A DNA stretch of 64,000 nucleotides from Clostridiales bacterium. Its GTDB lineage: Bacteria > Bacillota > Clostridia > Saccharofermentanales > Saccharofermentanaceae. Location of the stretch: contig JAFVDI010000010.1 of assembly GCA_017478485.1 (NCBI GenBank), positions 62,001 through 126,000 of the forward strand, written 5' to 3'. The position numbers and the translations under genes were made by a program. The number at the start of each line of letters is the position of its first letter. Within the stretch, counting starts at the first letter, position 1. The notes below the pieces were generated by a model, which was given only the letters and a program-made list of their open reading frames with translations, made no database searches and was not told the origin of the DNA. Below are positions 23,307-32,611 of this stretch, one piece after another.

Positions 23307-24008
23307 ATGTTTATCGTTACAAAGGATTTGAAAAAGGCATACGGTGAGGGCGGCAGCTACATGCAGGTCCTCAAGGGGATCAGCATCAAGGTAGAAAAAG
23401 GCGAGATGTGCGTAATCCAGGGAACGTCCGGCTCAGGCAAGTCGACGCTGCTCAACTGCATCGGAGGCCTGGACACCATCGATTCGGGAAGCGTAAGCGT
23501 TGACGGAACTCTGATCGAGGGCCTCAAAGGCGAAAAGCTTTCCGATTACAGAAGAGACAATCTGGGCTTCATCTTCCAGTTCTATAACCTGGTGCCCAAC
23601 CTCACGGTCAGGGAGAACATTCAGGTGTGCGAGTACCTGACAAGGGACCCGCTCGGGATCGATGAGCTCATCAATGTGCTCGGCCTGACTGAGCACCAGT
23701 ACAAGTTCCCGTCGCAGCTTTCGGGCGGTCAGCAGCAGAGATGCGCGATCGCGAGGGCGCTGGTCAAAAACCCCAAGGTACTCATGTGCGACGAGCCGAC
23801 GGGCGCGCTCGATTCCAAGACTTCAAGGGACATCCTGGTCCTGCTCGAAAAGATAAACAAGCAGTACGGCACAACGATGCTGATCGTCACGCATAACAAT
23901 TCCATAAAGCAGATGGTCGATCACGTCATCTATCTCAAGGACGGCGAGATCCACAAGGATTACTACAACGAGACGAAAGTCCCGGCGGCTGAACTGGAGG
24001 ACCTCTGA
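23307..24008 (+). CDS. ABC transporter ATP-binding protein (MacB/LolD-type)
   Basis: 233 residues: Walker A 'GTSGSGKST' (about 43-51), Q-loop 'FIFQFYNLVPNLTV', signature 'LSGGQQQRCAIARAL', Walker B 'VLMCDEPTGALD', H-loop 'IVTHN'. The subtype pairs with FtsX/MacB-like permeases that work on the envelope side rather than moving small solutes through the bilayer. It is first in a long operon behind metal boxes; the permease starts 1 bp after its stop. Confidence 0.95.
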   Translation: MFIVTKDLKKAYGEGGSYMQVLKGISIKVEKGEMCVIQGTSGSGKSTLLNCIGGLDTIDSGSVSVDGTLIEGLKGEKLSDYRRDNLGFIFQFYNLVPNLTVRENIQVCEYLTRDPLGIDELINVLGLTEHQYKFPSQLSGGQQQRCAIARALVKNPKVLMCDEPTGALDSKTSRDILVLLEKINKQYGTTMLIVTHNNSIKQMVDHVIYLKDGEIHKDYYNETKVPAAELEDL

Positions 24009-24009
24009 A

Positions 24010-27000
24010 ATGGGAATGATCTTATTCAAAAGGGCGCTGCGTGATCTCAAAGCCGGATGGGCGAGATATCTGGCGCTGTCAGTATTGATAATATTTTCGC
24101 TGTTCATCGTCATAAGCCTGATGGGCGCGTCGGTGACGGTCATTGACGGCACCGAAAAGAGCAACGCAGAGCATTGCCGCGAGGACGGCGAGTTCTCGGT
24201 CTTTGTTCCGCTCAGGGACGATGAGGTCAGGAAGATAGAGGAAAAGGGCGTCAAGCTCGAGAAGATGTTTTACGCGGATTACGAGGTCAGCGGCAGCAAG
24301 GTGCTGAGGGCTTTCAAGGTCAGGGAAAACATCAACAGGGTAGGTCTGGTCGAGGGCACGATGCCCGAAAAGGACGACGAGGCGGTCATCGAAAGACGTT
24401 TTGCGGAAGAGAACAAGATCAAGCCCGGGAGCAAGATCAAGCTCGGCGGCAGGGAATTCACCGTAAGCGGTATCGGAGCCGCGCCTGATTACAACAACAT
24501 GGTCAAGAAGGTCTCGGATTCTGTCGTGGACAGCAAGTCTTTCGGACTGATCTTCGTTACGGCTGATGCATACGACAAGCTCTATGCGTCGGGTGCTTCG
24601 CTGTCTTCGGAGGAGTACTACTACGCTTATATGCTGGGCAGCCGGATGAGCGAGGAGGACCTCAAGAAAGCATTGGAAGACATCGAGTTCAAGCTAAGCG
24701 ATATCGATGACGAGTATTTCAAGGAATACTGGGAGCGAATGACCGGCAAGAAGGACGATCTTCTTGAGGGCATCGACAAGCTCAAGGACGGCGCAAAAGA
24801 ACTCAAGGACGGAGCGAAGGAGCTGGCCGACGGAACAAAGGAATATTACGACGGCATGAAGGAGCTCAAGGACGCGGTACCTGATTTCAAGAAGGGAGTA
24901 AAGGATCTTGATAAGGGCGCGGGAGAGCTTGCGAAGGGCGTGAAGGATTACACCGGCGGCGTCAGCAAAGTCGCAAGCGGAACCAATTCGCTCTCGAAAG
25001 GAACGAAAGTGCTGGCAGGCGGTACGAAGGCTCTCGACAAGGGCGCAAAGCAGTACGGCGACGGAGTAAATGCATATGCCGATTCCGCAGAAGCTGCAAC
25101 GAAGAGCCCGAACCCGTATGTTGCGGGCACTGCGAAGGAATTTGCGGGACCCGCAAAACAGCTGGCAAATGTTTATAAGGACATCCAGAAAGGCGTGTCC
25201 GGAGTCAATTCGGGCGTTGTTAATCTTAACGGCGGCACGAAAAAACTCTACAGCGGAATCAAGCTCCTGGACAAGAGCGGCGCGGCTTTGAGAAACGGTG
25301 CAAACTCGCTTCACAAGGGAACGACGGCGCTCAGGAAAGGCGCGAATGAACTCGCTGATGGGATCGATAAGCTCTATGACGGTTCGGTCGACATAAAGGA
25401 CGGCGCAAAGGAACTGGCAGACGGCGCAAAGGAATACGCGGACGGCATGAACGAGTTTGCCGATGAGGCGAATAAGTTCGTTGACGAGTATTTCGACATC
25501 AAGACATCAAACCTGATGGTCTTCATGAACAGCAAGGAGAACCCGAGGGTCGATGCCGCGGCGGATGACGTTCAGATCACTTACACGGCGAGCATCATTT
25601 TCGGTGTGCTGCTGGTAATGCTTTTCGCTTACGTCATATCGGTATTCATCGTGCACACGATCGACCAGGAGAGCCCGGTCATCGGCGCGCTCTATTCGAT
25701 GGGCGTGAAAAGAAGGACGCTTATGCTGAGCTATGTCGCGGTGCCTGTTTTGGTATCGTTCATTTCGGGCGTCATCGGAACGGTGCTGGCGGTGCTCACG
25801 CCGGCCGGAATACCTGCACAGCTGCAGGATTCTTTAAGCTACTATTCGATGCCTGAAGTGAAGATCAAGGTGACGCCGTTCATCCTGATCTACGGACTTG
25901 TGATCCCGCCTGTTACGGCATTTATCGTGAACGTTCTGGTCATCAGAAAGAGGCTTAAGAAAACGCCTCTGTCGCTGCTTAAGAACGAGCAGAAAGCGGT
26001 GCGCGGAAAAGACCTCAAGATCAAGGGTTTGAAGTTCATCAGCATGTTCAGGTTAAGGCAGATGATCAGGGAATTAAGGGCCGGACTTACGGTCATCTTA
26101 GGAATGTTCATGAGCCTTCTGGTCGCGCTGATGGCGCTCAACACGATGGTTTACTGCGGCAGGGTCAAGGATTTCTATGTAAGCCAGACCAAGTACGATT
26201 ACATGTACAGCTACAAATATCCGACGGAAGAGGTTCCTGAGGGCGGCTATGAAGCCGTTGCGGAGAGCCTCAAAAAGGAGATCTACGGATACACGTTCGA
26301 CGTAACGATGTTTGGCATCACGAAGGACAATCCGTTTTTCGATACGGGCGATCTGCCTGACAACGATACCGATGTCGTGATCAGTTCGGCCTTGGCGGTC
26401 AAGTACAACATCAAGGCCGGCGATGAGTTCACGGTCAAGGACGGAAACGGCGGCAGGATGTACGCTTTCAGGGCCGCGAAGATAATAGATTATTCGGCGT
26501 CGCTCGCGATGTTCATGGACATCGGCAGGTGCCGCGATCTTTTCGGAAAGGATGACAAGTATTTCAACGTCGTCTTCTCGGACCATGCACTCGACATCGA
26601 CAGCGGAAGGCTTTATTCCACGGTCACGAAGAGCGACATCGAAAAGTCGGCCGGCATCTACGTCGACATGATGGGCCCGATGATAACGGTAATGTCCACT
26701 GCATCGGCGGTCATCTTTACGGTCGTAATGTACCTGATGGTCAAGATGATGATCGACCGCTCGACGTTCAATATTTCACTCGTGAAGATCTTCGGATTCA
26801 GGAATAAAGAAGTCAGGAAGATGTACCTCGACGGCAACTTCTTCACGGTCGTGATCGGCGCGCTGATCGTCATCCCGCTGTGCAAGCTCATCATGGACTA
26901 CATCTACCCGAGATACCTCGTAAGCAACGTCGGCGTGGGCATCAGCCCGTCATATCCGCCTGAGCTTTTCGTTGCGATCTTCCTGGTCATCATCGGACTC

Positions 27001-27078
27001 TATCTCGTGATAAACACGGTCCTCACAGGAAAGCTCAAAAAGATCAACCCGGCCATAGTGCTTAAGAACAGGGAGTAA
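24010..27078 (+). CDS. Large FtsX-family ABC permease with extended DGAKEL-repeat coiled coil
   Basis: 1022 residues. An N-terminal transmembrane helix (about 16-40) leads to a periplasm-side region. Residues about 257-490 are an unusual low-complexity helical stretch of repeated 'K(E)L.DGAKEL.DG' and 'L.KGTK.L..G' units, as in YhgE/Pip-type and some FtsX proteins. FtsX core helices occur at about 530-660, and again at about 690-715 and 895-1010, giving a duplicated permease in one chain. Such systems usually act in peptide or lipid export or in sensing. The upstream metal boxes suggest a role under low iron; the substrate is unknown. Confidence 0.9.
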   Translation: MGMILFKRALRDLKAGWARYLALSVLIIFSLFIVISLMGASVTVIDGTEKSNAEHCREDGEFSVFVPLRDDEVRKIEEKGVKLEKMFYADYEVSGSKVLRAFKVRENINRVGLVEGTMPEKDDEAVIERRFAEENKIKPGSKIKLGGREFTVSGIGAAPDYNNMVKKVSDSVVDSKSFGLIFVTADAYDKLYASGASLSSEEYYYAYMLGSRMSEEDLKKALEDIEFKLSDIDDEYFKEYWERMTGKKDDLLEGIDKLKDGAKELKDGAKELADGTKEYYDGMKELKDAVPDFKKGVKDLDKGAGELAKGVKDYTGGVSKVASGTNSLSKGTKVLAGGTKALDKGAKQYGDGVNAYADSAEAATKSPNPYVAGTAKEFAGPAKQLANVYKDIQKGVSGVNSGVVNLNGGTKKLYSGIKLLDKSGAALRNGANSLHKGTTALRKGANELADGIDKLYDGSVDIKDGAKELADGAKEYADGMNEFADEANKFVDEYFDIKTSNLMVFMNSKENPRVDAAADDVQITYTASIIFGVLLVMLFAYVISVFIVHTIDQESPVIGALYSMGVKRRTLMLSYVAVPVLVSFISGVIGTVLAVLTPAGIPAQLQDSLSYYSMPEVKIKVTPFILIYGLVIPPVTAFIVNVLVIRKRLKKTPLSLLKNEQKAVRGKDLKIKGLKFISMFRLRQMIRELRAGLTVILGMFMSLLVALMALNTMVYCGRVKDFYVSQTKYDYMYSYKYPTEEVPEGGYEAVAESLKKEIYGYTFDVTMFGITKDNPFFDTGDLPDNDTDVVISSALAVKYNIKAGDEFTVKDGNGGRMYAFRAAKIIDYSASLAMFMDIGRCRDLFGKDDKYFNVVFSDHALDIDSGRLYSTVTKSDIEKSAGIYVDMMGPMITVMSTASAVIFTVVMYLMVKMMIDRSTFNISLVKIFGFRNKEVRKMYLDGNFFTVVIGALIVIPLCKLIMDYIYPRYLVSNVGVGISPSYPPELFVAIFLVIIGLYLVINTVLTGKLKKINPAIVLKNRE

Positions 27079-27080
27079 TT

Positions 27081-27329
27081 ATGTATAAGACAACGCTTAA
27101 GATCGACGGCATGATGTGCGGCATGTGCGAGGCGCATGTGTGCGACGCGGTAAGGAAGGCTGTTCCCGATGCAAAAAAGGTCAAGGCCTCCCGCTCGAAA
27201 AAGGAAGCAACATTCCTCAGCGAGGACAAGGCCGACATTGCGGCACTTGAAGCAGCAATAAAAGAGACGGGCTATGACTTCCTTGGCGGCGAGTCGGAGC
27301 CTTACATTAAGAGGGGGTTATTCGGATGA
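27081..27329 (+). CDS. HMA-domain metallochaperone-like protein
   Basis: 82 residues with the heavy-metal-associated motif GMMCGMCEAHV (GMxCxxC at about 10-15) and the ferredoxin-like babbabb pattern. The Cys pair would bind a soft metal such as Cu+, or possibly Fe2+/Zn2+. It starts 2 bp after the permease stop and overlaps the next start by 4 bp, so it is tightly embedded in the operon. No P-type ATPase is nearby, which leaves the partner open. Confidence 0.85.
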   Translation: MYKTTLKIDGMMCGMCEAHVCDAVRKAVPDAKKVKASRSKKEATFLSEDKADIAALEAAIKETGYDFLGGESEPYIKRGLFG

Positions 27330-28090
27330 CTTTTGAAGAGATGGGAAACATGCAGGGCAAGACCTTGATGCTCCTGCCCGGAACGTGCTGCGACTGGCAG
27401 TCGAACTTCGGCAGCGTGGTCGATGACCTTGCACAAAAGTACTGCCTGATCTGCGTAAATTACGACGGCTTTGACGGCACCGGCTCGATCTTTCCTGACG
27501 TGATCACCGTCACCGAAAAGATCGAAAAATACATCGCCGATAACTACGGCGGAAGGCTCGACGGCGCGCTCGGCTCGTCGCTCGGAGGCACTTTCGTCGG
27601 CCAGCTGATCCAGCGCGAAAACGTGCACGTCGACCACGGCATTTTCGGAAGTTCTGACCTGGACCAGAGCGGCATCGTAGCTGCCAAGCTCCAGTCGATG
27701 CTGGTAACTCCGCTCCTTACGGGCGTCACCAAGAGCGAGAAGAAAAAACAGAAGACCAAGAAGATGATGATGGACTCTTTCGAGATGAGCGAAGAGGTCG
27801 CGGATTCCTTCATCGCTGCCTTTTCGAAGTTCGACGTCAGGTCGATAAAGAACGAGTATTACACCGACCTTCTGACGCACCTCAAGGACGGCATCGACGT
27901 CAAAGGTACGACCGCGCATTTCATTTACGCGAACAAGATGGGCGAGAAGTACAAAAAGCGCTATCTGAAGTATTTCAAGAACCCCGATATCAGGGAGTTT
28001 GACATGCAGCACGAGCAGTGGCTCTTCGGTGATAAGAAGTTCGCGATTCCCGTACTCAAGGCGATCGACGAATTCATGGAGATAAATTGA
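27326..28090 (+). CDS. Alpha/beta hydrolase-like protein
   Basis: 254 residues. 'TLMLLPGTCCDWQSNF' matches the oxyanion-hole strand of alpha/beta hydrolases and 'GALGSSLGGTFVGQL' is a nucleophile elbow (GxSxG: G-S-S-L-G). A C-terminal 'MQHEQWLF' may supply the catalytic His. Cytoplasmic. ATG overlaps the end of the HMA gene. Substrate unknown. Confidence 0.75.
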   Translation: MTFEEMGNMQGKTLMLLPGTCCDWQSNFGSVVDDLAQKYCLICVNYDGFDGTGSIFPDVITVTEKIEKYIADNYGGRLDGALGSSLGGTFVGQLIQRENVHVDHGIFGSSDLDQSGIVAAKLQSMLVTPLLTGVTKSEKKKQKTKKMMMDSFEMSEEVADSFIAAFSKFDVRSIKNEYYTDLLTHLKDGIDVKGTTAHFIYANKMGEKYKKRYLKYFKNPDIREFDMQHEQWLFGDKKFAIPVLKAIDEFMEIN

Positions 28091-28092
28091 TC

Positions 28093-28737
28093 ATGAATGA
28101 CAAAGAATACAAGGAACTTTCGGTAAAGGAATTCACGAAGGCTTCAAAGGTCTATGAGACCGACAAGGCAGGGATCTATAAGATGTGCAAGAAGGACTAT
28201 CCTGACGTACTTGCCGAGCTCGAAAAGGAGCCGTTTGACAGCCTCCTCGACTGCGGCTGCGGCACTGCGCCGATGATATCTCTTTTGTACGACAAGTATC
28301 CCGAAAAGCACTACACGGGAATAGATCTGACACCCGGCATGATCGAAGCCGCAAAAGCAAAGCATATCCCGGGCGCTGAATTCATTGTGGGCGACTGCGA
28401 GAGTCTTCCTTTCGAAGAGAATTCCTTTGACGCGATAATCTGTTGTCAGAGCTTTCACCACTATCCGAACGTGCAGGATTTCTTCAACAGCGTTTACAGA
28501 GTGTTGAAGCCGGGAGGAAGGCTGATCCTGCGCGACATGACGATGAACAGTGCGGCTGTCAGGTGGTTCTGCAATCACATAGAGATCCCGCTGATAAATC
28601 TCACGGGTCACGGAGACGTGCGCATCTACGGCAAAAAGGATGTGGATACACTTTGCAGGAACGCAGGCCTTAAGATGGAGCTTTTCGAGAAGAGGGGATT
28701 CTGCAGACTGCACAGCGTGGCCAGAAAGCCGGTATAA
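28093..28737 (+). CDS. Class I SAM-dependent methyltransferase
   Basis: 214 residues: motif I 'LLDCGCGTAPMI', 'YTGIDLTPGMIEAAKAK', 'FIVGDCESLPFEENSFDAIICCQSFHHYPN', 'RVLKPGGRLILRDM'. ATG 28093 is favoured by GGAGA upstream; a TTG two codons earlier is possible. It is one of three methyltransferases of this type in the metal-box region (others at 36984 and outside at 3923/59521). Target unknown. Confidence 0.9.
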   Translation: MNDKEYKELSVKEFTKASKVYETDKAGIYKMCKKDYPDVLAELEKEPFDSLLDCGCGTAPMISLLYDKYPEKHYTGIDLTPGMIEAAKAKHIPGAEFIVGDCESLPFEENSFDAIICCQSFHHYPNVQDFFNSVYRVLKPGGRLILRDMTMNSAAVRWFCNHIEIPLINLTGHGDVRIYGKKDVDTLCRNAGLKMELFEKRGFCRLHSVARKPV

Positions 28738-28787
28738 AAGACGGGAAGGTGAGATTATGACAATGAACAAAAATGCAGGTCTGATCT

Positions 28788-29456
28788 ATGGTATCAAGTA
28801 ACAGAAAGATGGCTATGGCCGGGATTGCCGGTACCATAGTATATGCAATTGCTGACGGTTTCCTTTATCTCGGAACGGACATAGCATCAGATAATAAGAT
28901 ATCACTGTGGCAGGTCCCTGAATGGCGTCTCATGACATCGATGTGGATCGGTGTCATCGGAAGTCTGCTGCTGCTCCTGGGGTTCATTAGCCTTGCACGG
29001 ATGTTTGAAAAAGTATTCAAAAAGGCAGGCAAGTTCCTTATACTTCCCGCGTTTCTTTGTATCGGCGGCGTGCTCTACATGCATTTCACTCTGGGCGTTT
29101 ACGCTCCGCTCACATACAATTCCGCAGTCAAAGCGGGAGTAAGTGCAGAGCAGTTTTCTGTTCTGCTCAAAAATGCGGAAAGCTATATGAACCCGCTCAC
29201 CGGCGTTTTGGTCGTACTTGGTTACTCTACTGAGATAGTGCTTATCTACGGAATCTTGAGCGGAAAGTTCGGCCTTAAGAAAAGATTGCTCCCTATAATG
29301 TTCGGCGGTTACTTTGCTTTAGTTGCGGTCATCGTTCTGATCGCGAAGATAACGGGTGAATACGGACTGTTAGGCTCGACCGAGAGTCTTCTCGAAATGA
29401 CGTTTTTCATACCTGCATTCTGTTACTGGAAAAAGGAAGAACAGAAATGCTCCTGA
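28788..29456 (+). CDS. Six-helix membrane protein, DUF6796-like
   Basis: 222 residues, about six transmembrane helices. The N-terminus 'RKMAMAGIAGTIVYAIADGFLYLG' is shared with the 69-residue protein at 36262. Overall pattern (a 'GD/AD..LY' end of the first helix, 'W..MT..W.G..G') matches what I recall as DUF6796, a Firmicute membrane family of unknown function. A 14-codon ORF with a better ribosome site (28757-28801) overlaps the start and may couple translation. Confidence 0.65.
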   Translation: MVSSNRKMAMAGIAGTIVYAIADGFLYLGTDIASDNKISLWQVPEWRLMTSMWIGVIGSLLLLLGFISLARMFEKVFKKAGKFLILPAFLCIGGVLYMHFTLGVYAPLTYNSAVKAGVSAEQFSVLLKNAESYMNPLTGVLVVLGYSTEIVLIYGILSGKFGLKKRLLPIMFGGYFALVAVIVLIAKITGEYGLLGSTESLLEMTFFIPAFCYWKKEEQKCS

Positions 29457-29944
29457 CAGCTATCCTTTCACTTGCCGGATGCATTGCTTTCTTCCTGCTG
29501 ATATTAGGTGTTACGGTAACTTTGCCGTCACCGGGACTTATCAGCTTTTTCCCTGAAGACGTGCAGGAGAGACTGCGCCCACGTGTCGAGAACAAGCCGA
29601 TGACTTTTAAGAGGTTCATGGGCTGGGTGATCCTTGCGGCGTTTTGCATTCTGTATATAGGATTATTTGTCTATGGCGCTGCAGACGGAATAAAGAACGG
29701 ATATTCATTCTGGCAATTCCTTTTGCGTTTCCTGATAATGGGCGCGTCAATTAAAGTTTTTGACATAGTATTTTTCGATTATTTCATATTGACCAGGACA
29801 AGGTTTTTCCAGCACTTTTTTCCCGAGACGGAAGGATGCAAAGGCTGGAAAGACTTTGGTTTTAACCATAAGCAGCAGATAAGGCAGTGCATCTTGATAC
29901 CGGTATGTTGTTTGATCTGTGCATTCATATGTACATTATTGTGA
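29447..29944 (+). CDS. Four-helix membrane protein, 165-residue family, member 1
   Basis: 165 residues with four helices, a conserved short region after helix 1 ('FFPEDVQERL'), a 'F..FMGWVI' start of helix 2, 'FWQFLLRFLIMGASIKVFDIVFFDYFIL' and a 'FFPETEGCKGWKDFGFN' loop. The same landmarks recur at 29954, 36468 and 37619. I do not know a named family. It overlaps the upstream gene by 10 bp. Confidence 0.65.
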   Translation: MLLTAILSLAGCIAFFLLILGVTVTLPSPGLISFFPEDVQERLRPRVENKPMTFKRFMGWVILAAFCILYIGLFVYGAADGIKNGYSFWQFLLRFLIMGASIKVFDIVFFDYFILTRTRFFQHFFPETEGCKGWKDFGFNHKQQIRQCILIPVCCLICAFICTLL

Positions 29945-29953
29945 GGTGATATC

Positions 29954-30460
29954 ATGCAGATCCTGATCACGTTATTGTTTGCAGTCATGATGATGGCGGG
30001 GCTCTTCCTGCTCCTTCTGGGCGGTGTGGGTTTTGTCCAGATCTACAGTTTTTTCTCTTCTGCTCCGAAGGAAGTAAGAGATGCGGTTCCCGTTACAAAA
30101 CCCGAAAGGTTCAAAGGCCAGCATTTTGTCGGCTGGATAATGATCGTTCTGGCCTTTGCTCTTATGTTGGGAGCAGTAGTCATTGGAGCTGTTCTTGGTG
30201 TCAGAGACAACCTTACGTTCTGGCAGCTCTTTGCGCGTTTCCTCACTATGATACTTCTCGTCAAGGCCTTTGATATCGGCTTCTTTGACTGGTTCCTGCT
30301 GTGCAACTCGGGGTTTGATTTTTTCGCAAGATTTTATCCTGAATGCAAGCCGGTGCTGGGACGCTATCTTTTCGGATACAACTGGAAAACACATCTGACG
30401 CACATCATCGGTGCTTTTCCGGTATCAGCGCTCATCGCCTGGATCTGCACACTGTTCTGA
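29954..30460 (+). CDS. Four-helix membrane protein, 165-residue family, member 2
   Basis: 168 residues, clear paralogue of the preceding gene: 'SAPKEVRDAV', 'FKGQHFVGWIMIVLAFAL', 'FWQLFARFLTMILLVKAFDIGFFDWFLL', 'FYPECKPVLGRYLFGYNWKTH'. A GAGGTGATATC ribosome site precedes the ATG, 9 bp after the previous stop. Tandem duplication in the operon is the simplest origin. Confidence 0.65.
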   Translation: MQILITLLFAVMMMAGLFLLLLGGVGFVQIYSFFSSAPKEVRDAVPVTKPERFKGQHFVGWIMIVLAFALMLGAVVIGAVLGVRDNLTFWQLFARFLTMILLVKAFDIGFFDWFLLCNSGFDFFARFYPECKPVLGRYLFGYNWKTHLTHIIGAFPVSALIAWICTLF

Positions 30461-30468
30461 GGCACAAC

Positions 30469-31158
30469 ATGGGACATATTCAATTAGACAAATTGTCTTA
30501 TAGAAAGGGTGTTAAAAAGTGGCTTCGTTCACGCTATGGGGATGAAGCTGACAGCATCTGGAAAAAAGTTGAAGAAAACTACAACGGATACCTGAAGACA
30601 TGCCCTGATTACGGTGGCTCGAAAAACGGTCACAGCAGGGCGATCTACGGCGGCCTTCTTGTTTTCGCATTATATCCCGCACTGCCTGACAAGCCGCCGG
30701 TCTCTGAGCTTCAGGACATGGTATATGAGATGTTCATGTCTCCTTTTAGAAAGCTCGGAAAGATCTTCGATCTGAACCGTCCGTTTGACATGTGGCTCAT
30801 CGATAAGGTCTTCCGCAAGAGCGGGAACAGGGACAGGAAAGACGCTGTTAAATATCCTGCGGGATTCATTAATGTGGATGCACCATACGACAAAACAAAT
30901 CATGCCGCGAGTTACTGTTTCACGCAGTGTCCGAATGCCGAGTTCGCGAAATCGCACGGACTCCTTCACGTTCTGTCTCTCCTTTGCAACAGCGATTTCT
31001 GGGGCATCAGCCAGATCCACGGAGCGCTCATTCGAAAAGGCACCTGCGGCAACAGTTCTGTCTGCGATTACCTGGTCGTCGGCGATAAGAATCCGATAGC
31101 AGATAAATACAGGACAGTCCGCGACGGAAACGGTTTTATCGTCAGCAGGGAAAAATAG
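30469..31158 (+). CDS. ATC-hydrolase-family (L-2-amino-thiazoline-4-carboxylate hydrolase-like) protein
   Basis: 229 residues from ATG 30469. The C-terminal half has the family pattern: 'CFTQCPNAEFAKSHGLLHVLSLLCNSDFWGISQIHGALIRKGTCGNSSVCDYLVVG', that is Cx3C...C..D...H..L.R..T...G...CDY. Family names derive from an enzyme opening 2-amino-thiazoline-4-carboxylate, but most clostridial members are uncharacterised. Two further paralogues lie at 38125 and 43157. It is part of the long ABC operon. Confidence 0.75.
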   Translation: MGHIQLDKLSYRKGVKKWLRSRYGDEADSIWKKVEENYNGYLKTCPDYGGSKNGHSRAIYGGLLVFALYPALPDKPPVSELQDMVYEMFMSPFRKLGKIFDLNRPFDMWLIDKVFRKSGNRDRKDAVKYPAGFINVDAPYDKTNHAASYCFTQCPNAEFAKSHGLLHVLSLLCNSDFWGISQIHGALIRKGTCGNSSVCDYLVVGDKNPIADKYRTVRDGNGFIVSREK

Positions 31159-31173
31159 GAGGTTGATAAAGAT

Positions 31174-31878
31174 ATGGATAAGCAAAGCGAGATAAATTAC
31201 GCATCTGATATGACCAGAGCAGCGCATCTTTTTAAACTCGGGATCATCGCTTCACTGATCGCTCTGGCAGGTGACATGGTGCTCGGCTGGGGCGTTCAGG
31301 ATGAATCACTTACAGGCCTTGAACAGTACTTTTCCAGATATCTTACGGTATCAGATGCCAGGATCGTGTGGGCATCGGTATTGGGGCTTATCGGAATAAC
31401 AGTTGAGACACTGTGCTATTTCGGAGTTTACAGGATCATCAGGCTCAAGTCGGAAAAATATGCGCACATATACAGGGCGGGACTCATCGGCATGACTGCA
31501 TTCGGACCTTTTACCCATGTCATGTGCTGTGCTGTCATCTATCATCTGAAGACGTTATACGCAGTCTCGCCTTCTTCTGCCATAGACGGAACTGTCAGAT
31601 TTGCCGGATGCTTTCTGCTCCCTGTAGTGATCGTGTTTTTCCCGTTTTTCCTCATTACCGCGATAACACAGATCATGGCTTTCGCAAAAGGCCTGACACC
31701 TTATCCTAAGTGGTGCTGGATCTTCTCGATCCTCTCGGGAATGATCGTTATCTTTCTTGCAAGGATCATCGGCAATTACCCTGCCGTATATGCAATATCG
31801 ACCGGATGGATAAGCATCGGAGGCATAATCCATTTTGCAGGACTCCTGATCACTATGAAGAAAACAGAAAGGCCTTAA
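31174..31878 (+). CDS. Six-helix membrane protein, DUF6796-like
   Basis: 234 residues; AGGAGG upstream. 'LGIIASLIALAGDMVLGWG' ends the first helix with a GD motif. 'GLIGMTAFGPFTHVMCCAVIYHLKTLYA' contains the conserved H...CC region also seen in the next two genes ('FHCACCICLL', 'HHVFCGVAEWFY'). These intramembrane His/Cys clusters could bind metal or heme, but this is inference. Member of a three-gene tandem set. Confidence 0.65.
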   Translation: MDKQSEINYASDMTRAAHLFKLGIIASLIALAGDMVLGWGVQDESLTGLEQYFSRYLTVSDARIVWASVLGLIGITVETLCYFGVYRIIRLKSEKYAHIYRAGLIGMTAFGPFTHVMCCAVIYHLKTLYAVSPSSAIDGTVRFAGCFLLPVVIVFFPFFLITAITQIMAFAKGLTPYPKWCWIFSILSGMIVIFLARIIGNYPAVYAISTGWISIGGIIHFAGLLITMKKTERP

Positions 31879-31879
31879 A

Positions 31880-32611
31880 ATGTTTGATGAAACTAAAAAG
31901 AAAAAACTTGAAGCAGTATTCATATTCGGATTCATCTCTCTTTTCTTATGCGGCGTCGGTGACTGGCTGATAGGCTACGAACCTGAAGGCGGGTTGCCGG
32001 TCGTGTTTGGCATTACCACTACTGCCATCGCAGATGTTCCGGTATGGTTTTATGTACTCTCATTCTTTTTCGGGATCCTGTCGGGATTCGGATGTCTTTA
32101 TTACGTGCCTGCGATAATGGAATTCCTGGATGCCAAAGGGATCTCAAAAGATTCGAAAATGTATAAGCTCATGAGGTTCGGCCTTAAGTCTGCCCCCATG
32201 ATGTTCGTATCTTTTCATTGTGCATGCTGCATCTGTCTTCTGATGCTGCAGGCGGCTCTCCGTGCGGGACTTGATGTCAGCAAGGCTGATCCGGTATTTA
32301 TACTTCCAGTAGCCATTTCTATGTTGCCGTTCCTGATCTGGTGTTTCCTGTGTGATATACCCGTAACGGTCGCTTATATGTATTTCGCATTGAAAGGAAA
32401 GCTGGGGATCAATAAAGCTGCTTTCATATTGTGCCCGATGGGCCTGAGCATCGTCTCAAAGATCATCGCAGCCGTAATGGCCGCTTTGGGAAGCAAGCTT
32501 GCGTTCCTCTCTGCGTGCGGCGAATCCTGGGGATGGGCATTCATGTGCCTGGCTTTTTATTTTGCTGTTAAGAAACTTCAACTGACAGGAGGCAAAAATG
32601 AGCGTTGTTAA
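31880..32611 (+). CDS. Six-helix membrane protein, DUF6796-like
   Basis: 243 residues beginning 1 bp after the previous stop. 'GFISLFLCGVGDWLIGYEPEGG' is the classic first helix with GDWLIGY. 'APMMFVSFHCACCICLLMLQAAL' holds the His/Cys cluster, and there are four more helices. Function unknown. The weak ribosome site suggests translational coupling to the upstream gene. Confidence 0.68.
   Translation: MFDETKKKKLEAVFIFGFISLFLCGVGDWLIGYEPEGGLPVVFGITTTAIADVPVWFYVLSFFFGILSGFGCLYYVPAIMEFLDAKGISKDSKMYKLMRFGLKSAPMMFVSFHCACCICLLMLQAALRAGLDVSKADPVFILPVAISMLPFLIWCFLCDIPVTVAYMYFALKGKLGINKAAFILCPMGLSIVSKIIAAVMAALGSKLAFLSACGESWGWAFMCLAFYFAVKKLQLTGGKNERC

Noticed and set aside
28757-28801. 14-codon ORF before the 28788 membrane protein
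   Set aside because: It has a fair ribosome site but no recognisable product. It is kept only as a possible coupling device.
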